A program made the position numbers and the translations under genes. Positions 1-12,157 of a stretch of DNA of 64,000 nt are shown piece after piece. Source of the DNA: Hermatobates lingyangjiaoensis (Eukaryota; Arthropoda; Insecta; Hemiptera; Hermatobatidae); contig JAPFBL010001617.1 in NCBI GenBank assembly GCA_026182355.1, positions 6,459,001 to 6,523,000 of the forward strand. Reading direction: 5' to 3'. The notes beneath the pieces are model-generated. The model was not told where the DNA came from, searched no databases, and worked only from the letters and a program-made list of their open reading frames with translations. The number at the start of each line of letters is the position of its first letter. The stretch's first letter is position 1.

Positions 1-65
1 ACTTGGACTAATTAATCATGTTTTATCATTTTATCTCATTTTCATGTACACAAGTAATAACTAGG

Positions 66-153
66 TGAGGAGTCGGAGTCGGTTGATTTCTTTCGACTCC
101 GACTCCGACTCCTCCAGGTCGAAAATATGCCCGACTCCGACTCCACAGCCCTG
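66..153. repeat. GGAGTC-rich palindromic repeat fragment
   Basis: A run of GGAGTCGGAGTCG is followed after a short spacer by its complement, CGACTCCGACTCCGACTCC, so the piece can fold into a hairpin. It then continues through more CGACTCC units and stops at CACAGCCCTG. I recall similar GGAGTC/CACAGCCCTG repeats from several invertebrate genomes, but cannot check this here. The left end lacks a matching CAGGGCTG, so this copy looks truncated on that side. Confidence 0.55.
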
Positions 154-1165
154 GTGCTAAGTCTAAGGGAACTCCTTACGTCACATATTCTGGCAACTTA
201 AACGGCATAGAATACTAATGAGTAGTTTAGTATGCACTAAACTCTTTGGAAAAGTTTGGGGTTACAAAGAATGACACATGATGAGATATATAATAGCTCA
301 TAGTCAGGGTAATTGACCATCATGTTGTGCCCCTCTTTTACAAGTCTTCGTTTTACAAGGATTCTTTTTCCTTCAGAAACTTTACTATGTCGACAAAGTA
401 GTGTCGTTCTATCGGGTGACTCCCATTGAGGAGTTTAATTAACTTTACAAGTTAACTTGTAAACTCATCTCCAGTAAAATATCAAATGAAATTTATTAGC
501 AAAACAACTTTTTGATCCAGTTGGTTAACCTTGCTGGAGAAAATGCTGACCATTTTGTAAAAAGTGTTTTATGAATGGAAAAAATAAATAAACAGTCTTT
601 AAATTAATGAAACAGTTGAATTGGGCCCAACATCACGTCAAATTTTTCAAAGTGACAGTCAATGTTAGCATAAGCTTAGAATTTCTTCCTTCTACCTTTT
701 GTCCGCTGCGAAATTTGACTATTCAAACAAACATCCACCCTCTTGTTCCGAATTTTCAAAGCATCACACAGTTTTTAACGACTATCTTCTGAAACCACTT
801 AAACACAAATTTAAAAGCTTTCAGAGAGCAATGCAATTTGTTTCTGAAAGTTGCTGTGGATTTAACTCCAGCATATGTCAGAAAGGTAGTCCATCTCTAC
901 TAGAAACTGAGAAAAATACTTAAAAACATTCTAAAGTCCCAAAAAAGTAAACCGCATACTCTGCACAGATTGAGAGAGTGTTAAGATTAAGTTAATAATA
1001 TTTATTTAAACTCTTAAATATACTCCAGTCATTGTAGAAGTACTGATGATACATTATTATGTCCAAATATCCTCTTTAGAAATTTTTTAAATATTTTCTT
1101 TATGTTAACATTTTTCCTCCCAGTTTACTGAAAATAAGCTCTAAATGACTCCTCGTTTATACGTT
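154..1165. other. No recognisable feature
   Basis: AT-rich sequence. Two short open frames (607-792 and 699-923) overlap in different frames and show no family motif or splice context. I see nothing supportable here. Confidence 0.5.
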
Positions 1166-2338
1166 TTACTTTATACAAGTAAAGCATACTGATCATGAAA
1201 AAATTCGATCTGTAAATGTTGATGGATTATCATGTTTTGACGTCCCAGAAGTTTTCGATGGTGTATGAGTGTTTGTGAGTAAGTCCTTTTATGACGTTTT
1301 TTCGATGATGGCTCTGTGTTTGTGGGTGAGTGGAGTATCTAAAAGTTGTAGGCACGCTGCAGTCTGCAATCTTTTATGGATCATATTAATATTTTAAACA
1401 AAAATTGTCCTCATAGTGTAATGTGCTCTATTGTTTGGGAGCAATTATGCATGATGGCAGTCACTTTTTTTGTCAACATGTGTTTTTAGACGACTTTTTT
1501 TCTCCTAAACTACTAACTCTAGAGTCTTGAAATTTTTGCATTATCATGGAAGCTACAAAATCAATAGTTAAACAATTCTTTGATCTTTAAAACTACTGAA
1601 TGATTTTTTTTTAATAAAATCTAAGGAGTGAGGAGGACACAAGCAATATCGTTTGACGGATCAAAATAAAATTATACCAAAATAAAGCATTATGTGGGGA
1701 TGAGTTAAGGTAATTTTTTTTTTTAAATTACATTAACCAAAGGGGCGTTTATGGTACATTTTATGTTTTTAGAAAATGTTTTTTGACGCTAAACCGCTCA
1801 TTAAAGAACAATGAAATTTTGCAGAAAAATTGAACAGAAATTAGTAATTTATAAAAAAAAATTGTAATTACCGCAAATAGTAATAAAAGCTATAAAAACT
1901 GAATATTCATAATACACTAATGGATCACCTGATATGCTTGTCGTATTTGTTTAGATTGTTTATATTGATTTAAACATTTTTTAAGTGAATCGATTAAAAT
2001 AAAATTGATATTCAGAGGTTTAATGAAAACATTAGAAATGATTTAATGACTTAATATGAGATGTAAGAAAAATAAAATTCTTACATGTAAAAAGTCAACA
2101 CCAAACAAAGAAAATTTTTGATGCTATTCAAGGTATGATAGATTTGTCCAACAAAATGTTCTGATCAATCTATATGTTACACCCTTGAACGAAACTTAAT
2201 ATCAGATATAGATTTTCTTTAGTTTATGAATCATAATTTCTTTGGGTAATATTGAAGTATGAGGAATAGACAGACTCCTTCGTTCTATATAACAAAATGG
2301 CGTGTACACAAAAGTTGAGTGCAGGCCAGAATTTTTCT
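1166..2338 (+). repeat. Degenerate copy of the 17-nt-ended repeat family
   Basis: The left end (ACTTTATACAAGTAAAG near 1168) and the text after it, with GATCATGAAAAAATTCGAT, match the start of the better preserved copies at 14154 and 39249. The right end reads AAAGTTGAGTGCAGGCCAGA, matching their other end. Interior landmarks such as the GGATCACCTG block are also shared. The copy is about half the length of the 14 kb copy and more diverged, so it is an older, internally deleted member. Confidence 0.75.
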
Positions 2339-3216
2339 TTCCTATGCGCACATAACGAATGATTTCTCCTATTGGATCTACGAATGAGACCAGAACAGTA
2401 TTTTGAACTATTGACTCTGGAATACCCTTTCTACTCGGACACCACTCAATACATAATAATTAACAACTAAAAGACCACAGGATTTTAAGAAAATCACTTG
2501 GACAGATTTTTCAACAAATCAACAAAAATGTGTTTTTATTTTATAAAGTACTCGCTATGAAAATGCAATAGTGGCACGAAGCTTACTGTTCTATTTCAAG
2601 ACTAAGAGGAACTTGGCAGTTTTGTTAATGTCAAATGTTTACAAATAATTATAAAAAGATCTATAAAAAGTACTTATTTCCTTTCTGCTTATATAAATAG
2701 AAATAAAATCGATTTAATTTTTGTTCAGTAGCCTTATACTGTAAATAGCAAGATTGCGGTTTCCTATTTTAAAATTGAAGTATTTAACAAGGGAGAAGGA
2801 AAGAAGAGAATAGCGGTTTTGGTAGCAAACTAATCTCTGAATGTAATTTTTACAATAAATTCATCATTCTTATACTCCTGTTAGATTTTATCCAAACAGA
2901 TAAATTTTATTCATGGGTAATAACTGTAAATCAACCAGTTGGTTTGACACTGGTGCGAAACAGAGAGGTGAAGTTTTGAAGGAATTTCTGGTATCCAGTA
3001 CATTGTATTCACTGAATAAGATGTTGGCCAATTTGCCTTTATAACAACTGACAGTAGTATCTCACCATGGTAACTGGTACCATGTTGCCGAATGTGTCTG
3101 AGTAGAGAGTTGTTTTTTCCTGGGAGTTCGAGCCGATTCACTCACTCTTTTAATAAGAATCATCTACCTGTTATACTATATATTTAAGACAAAGGGGTAG
3201 TAATGGAGTGATTATG
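2339..3216. other. No recognisable gene
   Basis: AT-rich sequence without a family match. The open frame at 2911-3141 (minus) shows no motif, flanking splice sites or similarity to other parts of the window. Confidence 0.4.
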
Positions 3217-4013
3217 CGCTTCTAGCAATCAACTCCGACTTTTGGCCTTCGCGAGGTTACCCTGTTAACCTGCTATATGCAGGGACAAATGAAAGAGGAG
3301 GAGAAGGTGACCAGGGGCTGGGCCTGACCACCTTCGTTTCACATCTTTCCAACTTCCCAAATCCTCTCCTCTTATCTCAGCCCCAATCCAAGGCGTTATG
3401 CGATCTGTGCTGAAGGATGGATGATACAGGGATTACTGTATTACGAACGGAGCTTCAAGGATACCAGGCAATCCCCTTGAGTAAATAGCCTTACTCCGGT
3501 ATGCGGTGCTCTACCGGAGCGGACAAAATACCAACGACAGAGCTTCAGGGATTTTCCGCTGTATGATACTAAGAAGAAAGAAATCTGGATACCATCCTCC
3601 GGAAGCGCAGGGGGTCTAAAAATGCTAACTAGTGTGAGCCAACCTCCCACAAGTGTACCTAAGGACCCGAAGAAGGAGAAATGAAGTCACTTTCTCCTGA
3701 AACATAGGAAGGCTGAATGGACATTATCAATGATGGTTTGTGCAGATTCTGCAAAGAAGAGGAAGAAACACAATTGCACCTGCTGGCTGACTGTCAGCTA
3801 ACTTTGCTGCACAGAGGCAGGTGCTTCGGGACATTCAACAAAACTATGGAAAAACTTTTACCACTGGACCCAGCAAAAGTGCTGAGCTTCTTGGAGGCGT
3901 TGAAACCAACTGCTATGGTACTTTAGTACAGAAGGGGGAAGTACAATAGTTTTTAAGACGCAGTGCTATAGTCACCCTCTAATAATAATAATAATAATAG
4001 TAATAATAATAAA
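3217..4013 (+). mobile_element. 3' end of a decayed LOA-like LINE with (AAT)n tail
   Basis: The frame at 3717-3926 carries CRFCKEEEETQLHLLADC, the C-x2-C...H...C finger that closes ORF2 in LOA-clade LINEs; the LINE at 50976 ends in the same style (CRACQNEEEEETISHFLCQC). The frame just upstream has stops. The piece ends in an (AAT)n run at 3981-4013, a plausible LINE 3' tail. The stretch 3217-3660 is clearly more GC-rich than its surroundings and may be other LINE sequence, but I cannot place it. Confidence 0.6.
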
Positions 4014-4079
4014 TGTAAGACAAAGGATACAGAGTGGGAAAACTTTCAGTCACATTTAATGATTAATTTAAATCAATCT

Positions 4080-6010
4080 TTGTTAATAGAACAATTCAAT
4101 GGTTGCACAGGGATCATCGATCTTAAACTGAAAAATGTAGAAAATGTTAAGCTTTTGAATATCTTTTGGAGATATTCCCCAGTACAATATTGCTATCATG
4201 TCGTGAGTCAATATTCATAAAGAAACTTTACCATTCAGTAAATCCACCAATTACCTTACTGTAAATTGGTGGAATCAAGAACTGGATGCATTGCACATAA
4301 AGACCAACGTTTATTGATGGCAATATCGGAGGACACATAATAATCTAATTCTTAGGAGAGAGTAAACGTTAGGTTTTATGAGATTAAAAATCAATATAAA
4401 CAAAAGCTTATGGTCTCTACATTAGAATCACGGGAGCAATTTTGCAATAACACCTGAGCAAGGAGTCCTTGGAATGTTGCACATAAAATAACTGCCGGGA
4501 AGGTTTTTCGTTGAACGTGTATTTGGACTCTAAAGAAACCTGATGGCACATTCACCGGAAATTTGAGTGAAGCTGTGGACTTACTGTTGGAAAAGTTTGT
4601 ACCTCAAGACAGAATTCATGAGCTCAACTTCGTACAACGCCCAAATTAGAGTTGATATGAAGAATGAAATCAATACTAAAGGATGATATTTGTTTTCCAT
4701 AATGAAGAAGTTAAACCTGCTCTTGAAACCTTTAAAACAAATAAATCACCTGGCTGAGATGGCATGACTAAGGTTATTTTACTTGCTATTTTTACACAAT
4801 GACTACCATTTACGAGAATCTGAAACGAAGTAATTTCCATCAATCTGAAAGAGGTTGAACGTTATTTTGATTAATAAACTTGGAATGAAAGACAAAGATG
4901 ATACTTTGCATTTTCATCCGATTAGCCTTCTACCGATAGCTGGAAAAATTATTTACATCACGTATTTTGCATAACTTGGATTTAAGGAGTTTATGTTCTG
5001 GAGCTCAGTTTGGTTTTAGACCTCAGACTAGCACGATGGAATCTCTTAGGACACTATCAGAGTTTATTGAGTGTTAAGTGGCATGTGATAATGGTTTCAT
5101 TGGAAGTTAATGGTGCTTTTTGTTGAAGGACTACGGTTATTTTTGTCCGGTTAACTAGAGCTTTTTTGGCGCACTGCTGTTTACGTTGACAATACTGAGT
5201 ACCACCGGTATTATTGGCAGTCAACCTGTTGTCCTCGCACTTGACGTTTATTGTTTTTATCATGCATTTCCTATCTTAAATAAAAAACCTGAATTTGTTC
5301 AAACGGTGTGGTTTTGTAACGTATATAGCTCAAAATTCAACACTTTTGATGTGACAGAGTGGCTAAGTACCTTGGGCAGCCTTAGGGGTTTCAAATTGTC
5401 AAGAAATTTGTACTGGTTCGCAAGAAGTTATTTATGTAACTCGACTACCACTATAAGTTTCAACACTTGTAAAACCACTATAGGATGCCCCCCACGGTTC
5501 GTGTGGTGGCCCTTACTTTTGCTGATGATTTCCTGTTGCTGGTGGCAAGTGAATCAGTGGTAGGTCAGAAGACGAGTGTTAGTCCTTGTAACAAATAAGC
5601 TTAATAACTGCTTGGTCTGAAAAGTATGAAACCTTATAATTAAGACAAATCAAAGGTCTTTCATTTATATAAAGAGCATAAGAGATTTCCATGCATCTTT
5701 GACGCCGTAAATAAAAGTGGGTCATCAGACTAAAGTATTTAGCACTGATATTTGAAAGAAGGGTAGTATGGGATCTGCATATTAAACAAGCTGTGACAAG
5801 ATTTCATCAAGGGTCTATTGGTATTTGCCATTAAACATAATTTATTAAGGCAATTTTGCATGCAGCATCAGTTGGGCTAAAAGCCATAAAAGATGAAATC
5901 CAATAGGAAAGACTGTAGGAAGTTCAAAAGTTGTTTACATGGTTGATCAAAGAGTATCGAACAATTGCATTTGATGCTGTTAGTATAATTGCAGGAATGC
6001 CTCACATTGT
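4080..6010 (+). pseudogene. Decayed I/LOA-type LINE ORF2 (reverse transcriptase region)
   Basis: Fragments in all three plus frames follow reverse-transcriptase order. NWWNQEL near 4265 corresponds to PWWNDEL in the LINE at 58.5 kb. A KSPG-stop-DG block lies near 4750, HPISLLPIAGK near 4920, QFGFRPQTSTMESLR near 5010, the catalytic FADDFLLLVASE near 5505, and KEYRTIAFDAVSIIAGMP near 5960, matching RGYRTISLDALCILAGM at 57 kb. Stops and frameshifts are frequent, so this is an old dead copy of the same group as the elements at 56-62 kb. It ends close to the start of the Helitron at 6022. Confidence 0.8.
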
Positions 6011-6021
6011 TATACAACCTA

Positions 6022-7205
6022 TCTATATAAATAAAAAGAAAGGTTTTGTATGTACATTGCTTAGAACTGACTCATTTCAAGTTATATTTACGTTTCATAC
6101 ATTAGAGTAACCGAATCCACCCTTGGAAAAATTTCTCTCTGTCCGTAAAATTTTGTCAAGTAAACTCAGCTACCATAAGACATAGCAAGCTAAAACTTTG
6201 ACAGTAGATTTGCGTATGTCTAACTTAAAATATAAGCTTTGAATGGATTAAAAATTCAACGTACAAGCGAAGTTACGGACTTTTAAGCACAAAACTTGTC
6301 ACAAGTAAACTCAGTCACTTTTGAATTATACATGTACACAATTTTGAAAATATACTCGTACATGTATAGCAAGTAGGTATTGATAGTTGACTTCAATTTC
6401 ATTTAAGCTCCCAGGAAGAGATAATTGACAAGGTGTTTCCCGGAGTTCACGATCTGCCATCTATTCAGAATAACTGACCTTGTGAACGAGCAATTCTCAC
6501 TCCTACAAATGAGCAGGCAGGAAAAATCAATAAACAAGTTCCTGCACTATATCAAGCTGAGGAAAGAACTTACAAGTCAGTAAACAGAGATTAGTGACGA
6601 GCAAGCAGTTCATTATCCAACTGAATTTCTTGACTATGCGACTGCTCCTGGACTGCCTGCACATGACTTAAAACTTAAAGTAGGGGCACCAATCCTGCTG
6701 TTACGAAACTTGAGTGCCCCAAAAATGTGCAATGGGACACGACTCCGAATTCGTGCTTTGCACAGATACGTCATAGAGGCTGATATCATGACTGGGTGTG
6801 GTACTGAGGAGTCAGTGTTTATACCACGCATACCATTGATACTTACCAACTGTCCCTTTCAATTCAAACGGTTGCAACTTCCCGTCAGCGTCCGTTTCGC
6901 AATGACGGTAAATAAGTTGCATGGCTAAACTCTGTCTACGGCAGAAATTGGAGTGAGACCAAGCGTTTCTCACATGATCAACTAACTGTATGTTGCTTGC
7001 TTAAGAGTCAGAGGCTCCAACTCTGTTCTTCAATGCACCTGAAGAACCGACAGCTAATGTGGTGTATAAGATGCACTTACTTAACACTACAAATAACTTA
7101 TTAATTCAGTCTTTTCTATTCTATAATTTTTCTTATATTTTGAAATACCACGTATCATCATTGAATTTTTGTAAAATATCCGTCAAAGAAGGGCACGTCT
7201 GCTAG
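6022..7205 (+). mobile_element. Helitron copy A, non-autonomous, with helicase remnant
   Basis: The element begins with TC after an A (TCTATATAAATAAAAAG) and ends in CTAG followed by T, as expected for Helitrons, which insert between A and T. From about 6600 it retains the last part of a PIF1-type helicase: EFLDYATAPGLPAHDLKLKV, GAPILLLRNL, CNGTRLRIRAL, ESVFIPRIPLI and FAMTVNKLHG are typical in that order. A stop follows VNKLHG where autonomous elements read through. The replication initiator (Rep) and most of the helicase are missing. Two other copies lie at 22292 and at 41596-42980. Confidence 0.85.
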
Positions 7206-7249
7206 TTTATTTATAAGACGAAAGAACTTAGTCTTATTCCAAGAATTAA

Positions 7250-8560
7250 GCGTTCTAGGAGGGAGAGATCGATAGAACTGAAGTTAATAGATCATTACAC
7301 TATTTCCTTTTGTCCCATCCAGATGCATCAATATTATCAAGGAAGAGTCGGTAGAGTTTTAGATCTTTACAAATGGATCAAGGATGGTGATAATGTTGGA
7401 TGTACCTTCGTAATGTAAGGGATTGTTTCCTCTCTAAATTTATGATATGAAGGAGGAAGTGAGGTTAGGGTCCTCAAACGAGATATATCATGGGCCACTT
7501 CCACAGAAGAGGTAATACTTACTCCAAGAAACACATTTCGTTTCATGGTTAATCGGCAAAGGTCAGTTAAGAAATACTTCAGAGGGTCGGATACTGAGAA
7601 ACAACTGATTTCTGAAGAGACTGTGAAATGAAGGGTACTGCATTTTTTTTACTGTTTTACAGACAATCAGTTAGCAGATCCCACTTTAACGCAGCAGGTG
7701 AAGCTGGATCTTCTCGACTCTTCTGTATTTCACTTAAGAAATTTCCATATTATAAAACTATATCAGACTGACTAGTGTTGGGCAGGTTATATGCTTGATG
7801 GTTGAAGGATTCCCAGGGTGATCTATATTCCCAATTTCGGGAATAGTGACTACATTGACCTCAAGTCCTTCAGACCAATTAGCATTACATTCTACCTGCT
7901 AAATGTACTAGAAAAATTGACAGGTATACAACTAGAAAGCTGATAGGTATATAATGGACTGAAAGATTTTTCGACCATTGCCAGCTTGTCAACATTCTTA
8001 TATGAAGAAAAGTCTACTAAGTATTGCACACTTTCGTCAGGGAGGTATAAAAGGCCCTTCGCATCAAAAATAAGGCACTATACTTAATTATGACGTAGAA
8101 GGGGCTTGTCACAGAATGTTTTTTAGAAATGGTTAGTGATTCCATGTAGACAACTTCAATATACTAGTTAAGCGTAGGAGTGTTTGGTTAATATTTAATC
8201 ACAAGGAAATTGATCTTATACTCTTCACATAGGAGTCAAAGGATTTTAAAGCTCTAAAATTACTTGGAAAGGTATTAAATCTCCAGCAAATTACATATTT
8301 AATAGTTATATGACATAAGAAACCACACTCTTAAGGCTCCAATATTGCATGGGTTACAACTAGGGTTCGACCACCGCCTGACTAGCTCAGCAACTAGTGA
8401 GGCGATTAGAAGCAAACCAAGCTCTAGAGGTGCTGTTGGATCTGCCAAATCTATCTGATATTGTTAACTTTTATTCACGGATTGTGGTGCATGGGAAAAG
8501 GTTAACAGTAAAGGTCATACTTAAATTGAGGTGGTAGTGAAGAAAGATATAAATATTCTG
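7250..8560 (+). pseudogene. Decayed LOA-like LINE reverse transcriptase
   Basis: Shifting frames give RVIYIPNFGNSDYIDLKSFRP, then ISITFYLLNVLEKL, near 7815-7920, and then VREVKALRIKNKALYLI near 8035-8090. These match the reverse-transcriptase fingers of the LOA-type LINE at 52.7-53 kb (VFIPKGG, ARDFRPISLSSFLLTTLEKL). Weak traces continue to about 8500. No frame stays open for long, so this is an old relic. Confidence 0.65.
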
Positions 8561-8565
8561 GAGGC

Positions 8566-8583
8566 GGGGGGGGGGGGGGGGGG
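8566..8583. repeat. (G)18 homopolymer
   Basis: Eighteen consecutive G residues in AT-rich sequence. The length is prone to sequencing and assembly error. Confidence 0.9.
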
Positions 8584-8599
8584 TGTGCTCAGACACAAT

Positions 8600-9765
8600 A
8601 AATGACTAACATTAGATAGAAACTTCGACATATTACATCCTAATAGGAAGCACTGGGAGAACAGCGATATTTCCCTCCAAACTTATTATATTTTTGAATG
8701 AAAAATTTGTATATATTTGGTTGGTTTACAAGTAACAGTTTTGCAGGCAGAAGCATTTTAATGAGGGCCATCCCGCAGGTGTGGTGTGGAACAAGTCAGG
8801 GATTTGGTAGTCAAGCATCGATTACAATAATAATGATTTCTGACACCATCGTCAGTTCTGGTACAGGAATATTGGGAGGTAGTAACCAAACTTGATTGCA
8901 GTAAGATCTTGAGATTTACATGGGTTTCAGAGATAGAGATGAGATTTACAAGTGGAAAGAGCGTAACCAATTTCTACTAGAGAACCAGTCATCTTATTAA
9001 TGTTTGACTGCAGGGGAAACTTATAGAAAGAAACAGAACTCTTGAAACAGATAGTCAACATGTTTATTACAAGTCTCAATAATAGAAAAAAAAGGGTTGT
9101 CCCAGTAGGGTTAAACTCAAAAATTGCATAGGGTTGGTAAAAATGGCTTATTACCCTCTTTGTAAGAGCTATGACCATCCTCCCATTTCACCACAACTGC
9201 TAATAGAGAATTATATGATTTTATGATTATCAATTGGAATAGATAAATCACATGATTTATTAATGTTATAAACATAGGTATAAGTTACGTATGTAACACG
9301 AGATAAACATTCAAAATGATACAGGCCCAAATGAGAATTTGATGAATGGTTGAAATTCAAATATTATAGTGAAAGATAAAGGCAAAACGAAAATAATAAT
9401 TTGAACAAACAGTAGGTACAGTTGATAGATACGAAAAAATAAAAATGCGAAAATAAGAATGCTTCCCTCCAATATTGAGTATAATGAAAATCAAATGCGA
9501 ACAATAAGCTATTAAACCTGGAACATGCAAAAATTGATATGTACAGCTGAATACATTGAGAGAAAAAAATAAGCTTCATGATTATCATGTTGTATCCCTT
9601 AACACTTTTATTCCATTTAATGAATTAATCAATACTGCAACGAGGGTTACTAATCATATTTTTAGTTATTATCGTTAGATGTCAATTTTTTTAAGAGCCA
9701 TAACAATAATTACATTTTTGTTATAATTGACAAAATAGAGATAGCTAATTAAAATAAATAATTAA
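8600..9765. other. AT-rich sequence without a supported gene
   Basis: Short open frames at 8698-8895, 8758-8970, 8927-9178 and 9364-9588 overlap on both strands and show no motif. No splice-bounded exon could be supported. Confidence 0.4.
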
Positions 9766-9840
9766 ATTGATTGGATTAGGTTTGATAATACTTTACTTAC
9801 AGATAGTAATGTTCAGTGTAGACCATTCCAGATTTTTTTC
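9765..9840 (+). repeat. End fragment of the 17-nt-ended repeat family
   Basis: TACTTTACTTACAGATAGTAATG followed by TTCAGTGTAGACCATTCCAG and a T-run is a diverged form of the right end seen at 16508-16550 (TTTACTTACAGTAAAGT, then GCAGGCCACTCCAG). Only the terminal 60-70 bp are recognisable. Confidence 0.55.
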
Positions 9841-10166
9841 CTGTCACCTGGTTTATTAATTCTAATCTTTTCTGATAAAACAGCGTCAGTGAGTAAAATT
9901 GATAACTCAATAAAATTATTTCTTTTAGACTAACATTATGGTCTATACCGCATTCACACTCTCATCCTTGTTGTAATATTACACTGAAAGCAACTTTCTC
10001 ATTTACTAAGCGCAATTGAAGAGGGCTATATAAGAACAAAGAAAAGAAGAAAAAACCATTTAGAAGTATGCTAAAGTGAAGAACCATACTGAAATATATA
10101 CATATATCCTTTTTTGTCATCTACAGGCTAAGATTAAATATAAACGAACTTGTATATTTTAAAAGT

Positions 10167-10172
10167 TTTATT
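10167..10172 (-). promoter_or_regulatory. Polyadenylation signal of RpS21
   Basis: AATAAA on the minus strand, about 110 bp downstream of the RpS21 stop codon, in an AT-rich 3' UTR with no better candidate. Confidence 0.6.
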
Positions 10173-10278
10173 TATACAATATTTTGGGGTATACATTTTA
10201 GAAATTCCTGCAACAAATACAAAAATTAATTAAAACATGTATATTGACAATGTACAACATTAAGTATAAAATAAATGC

Positions 10279-11378
10279 TTACTTCGGAAGAATTTTATCT
10301 GCCTTAGCTAGCCTATTGATACAGTCATCTGATTCACCCTGAAAACAAAACAAAACAAAAGTTTACTTCACTTAAATTAATACATATTTATCTCCGAAGG
10401 ATTCATAAAATGGTTGTTTGATTAGTTAACAATGAAATTTGATGCAGGAAATAAATTTTACTCACAAAAAACCTCGACCCAAACCTTGATGAAACTAAAG
10501 AAATACTATATACATATATTACTCCAAGCCATTTATCCAATACGCAATGTCTAACCTCTTACAAATTTCGTAAAAATTACAAGAGGTACTATAATACTTG
10601 ACATACCTTATGAAATAAATAAATATGGTTAATGTATTATTACCTATCTATTGGTACAAGCATTCATAAAACGTAATTACTCTTAAGTAAGTACTCTTAC
10701 TGTAAGTTTGAAGTAATTTGAAAATCAACTTTTCAATCATAAAGTCAGTGCCATAACTAAATGATCAATGATTTAAGTTTGTTATTCCCATGGTCAGTAA
10801 ATACAGGCTTCCGTAAGTACAGTTAATTTGCAAGTACTATGATTTCTATGCCAGCATATAGTTAATTTCTCGAAGCATTGAACCAGCTTCAGATAATATC
10901 AACAATAGGGGAATACACTAAAATTACAAGATACGGTAAAAATCTAACCAAATGTCTTTACTCAGAATACCTATCAATAAAATACTCTATTACTTCAAAA
11001 TGATACAAAGAATGGAGGCTTCACATGTGCGGAATTATGATTTCAAGAACACTAAAAACAAAACCACTGGTTTATTACAACATAATGAAGGTCTTTGACA
11101 ATAGGATATATTACCATTCTACGTATGCTGCCACATATTGCATACAACTGGTAGTTTTCAGTAGCTTTTCCTGTATCAGGGTCCACATTCGCAATGTTTA
11201 ACTGAATAGATGCATGATCTTTAGCATGAATAATCCTGTTACTCGCAGAGCTTGAATAAATTAACAACCATCAATATTAGGAAGGTTGGTTAGAAAACAG
11301 AAAAAGAAAAAATTAGAAAAATACACACCACTTCCTAGGACAATATAAATCCACAAATTCTCCTGCTTCGTTCTGCAT
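10279..11378 (-). CDS. RpS21: 40S ribosomal protein S21 (eS21), complete
   Basis: Small-subunit ribosomal protein eS21. It sits on the 40S body and is needed for late 18S rRNA maturation. There are three coding exons. Exon 1 (11378-11329) starts at the ATG of [16 protein letters not shown]. Exon 2 (11250-11115) encodes [20 protein letters not shown] through [10 protein letters not shown]. Exon 3 (10338-10279) encodes [19 protein letters not shown] and a TAA stop. Splice sites are GT-AG and the phases fit, with a split Cys codon between exons 1 and 2 and phase 0 between exons 2 and 3. The predicted product is 81 aa, against 81-83 aa in animals, and matches the family along its whole length. 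An upstream non-coding exon cannot be excluded. The gene faces away from the SPATA22-like gene. Confidence 0.97.
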
Positions 11379-12049
11379 ATTACTTACTATCAAATTGGAA
11401 GCGAGGTGTACAGCAAAGAAATTTTATTACAAATTAACGAACCTTATACACACACGTGCCTACACAGTATACGAACAGGAAAGTGGTGGTGCCACAGGTA
11501 AGCCGGTTATTTAACCAAGCGAAATTACACTAAACATGATACAAATATTAAAAAAGGGAGCATAAGTACTTTCAGTTTTCTCCCAAAATGTTTGAACCAT
11601 ACTTTAAGTCTTGGGATAAATGTAAGTTGTTATTTAGTGTCTAAACTGTGTTATAGGCTTATAATATTCATACAAATAGTCAAAATACTCAAAAAATGAA
11701 CATTTGAAGTGAAATTGATTTCGTAATTTTCATCCTTAATATTCTTTAATGATATTTTTACTATCTTGACGAGCTATGGACATAAAATATATGTAGACGA
11801 AGAAGGGCTTTTAGTAATTATTATTGTTTTAATTAGAGCAAAACTGGCATTACAAAGGTGATTACCAGCAATTAGTTCATAAATATGTATTAAAAAAAAA
11901 ATATTTTGCTGGCTCAAATTTTTTTAAATTCCTTTAAATTTATGTCATTATTACATCTCTTTCCTTTTGTATTTTAGAATTATTTCTTGAAACCTGATTA
12001 TTCACTTTAAGATTTCCGGTAGACTAAAACATAATAACTTTTATTTGTT
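11379..12049. promoter_or_regulatory. Divergent promoter region between RpS21 and the SPATA22-like gene
   Basis: About 0.7 kb separates the RpS21 start codon from the earliest plausible exon of the plus-strand gene. On the minus strand a pyrimidine-rich TTTCTTTGC near 11425 could be a 5' TOP-type start, as expected for ribosomal protein mRNAs. No TATA box is evident. A strong donor (AAAT|GTAAGT) follows an ATG-initiated stretch near 11590-11622 on the plus strand, but its phase would give an immediate stop on joining to the 12158 exon. The exact transcription starts are not visible. Confidence 0.4.
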
Positions 12050-12157
12050 ATGTCTTTCTTTGGAGGTAATCAGATTAAAGGCCCACGTTCAGTAGTCTTA
12101 TTACTAACCAAGTTTGTAACATAGTAGATTTGACTAGAGCAGTAATTGCATTTTCAG

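Noticed and set aside
11300..11497. Plus-strand open stretch ending in CCACAG|GTAAGC, phase-compatible with the exon at 12158.
   Set aside because: It lies antisense over RpS21 exon 1 and its 5' UTR, has no ATG context, and resembles no SPATA22 sequence; the exon at 12050 is a simpler start.
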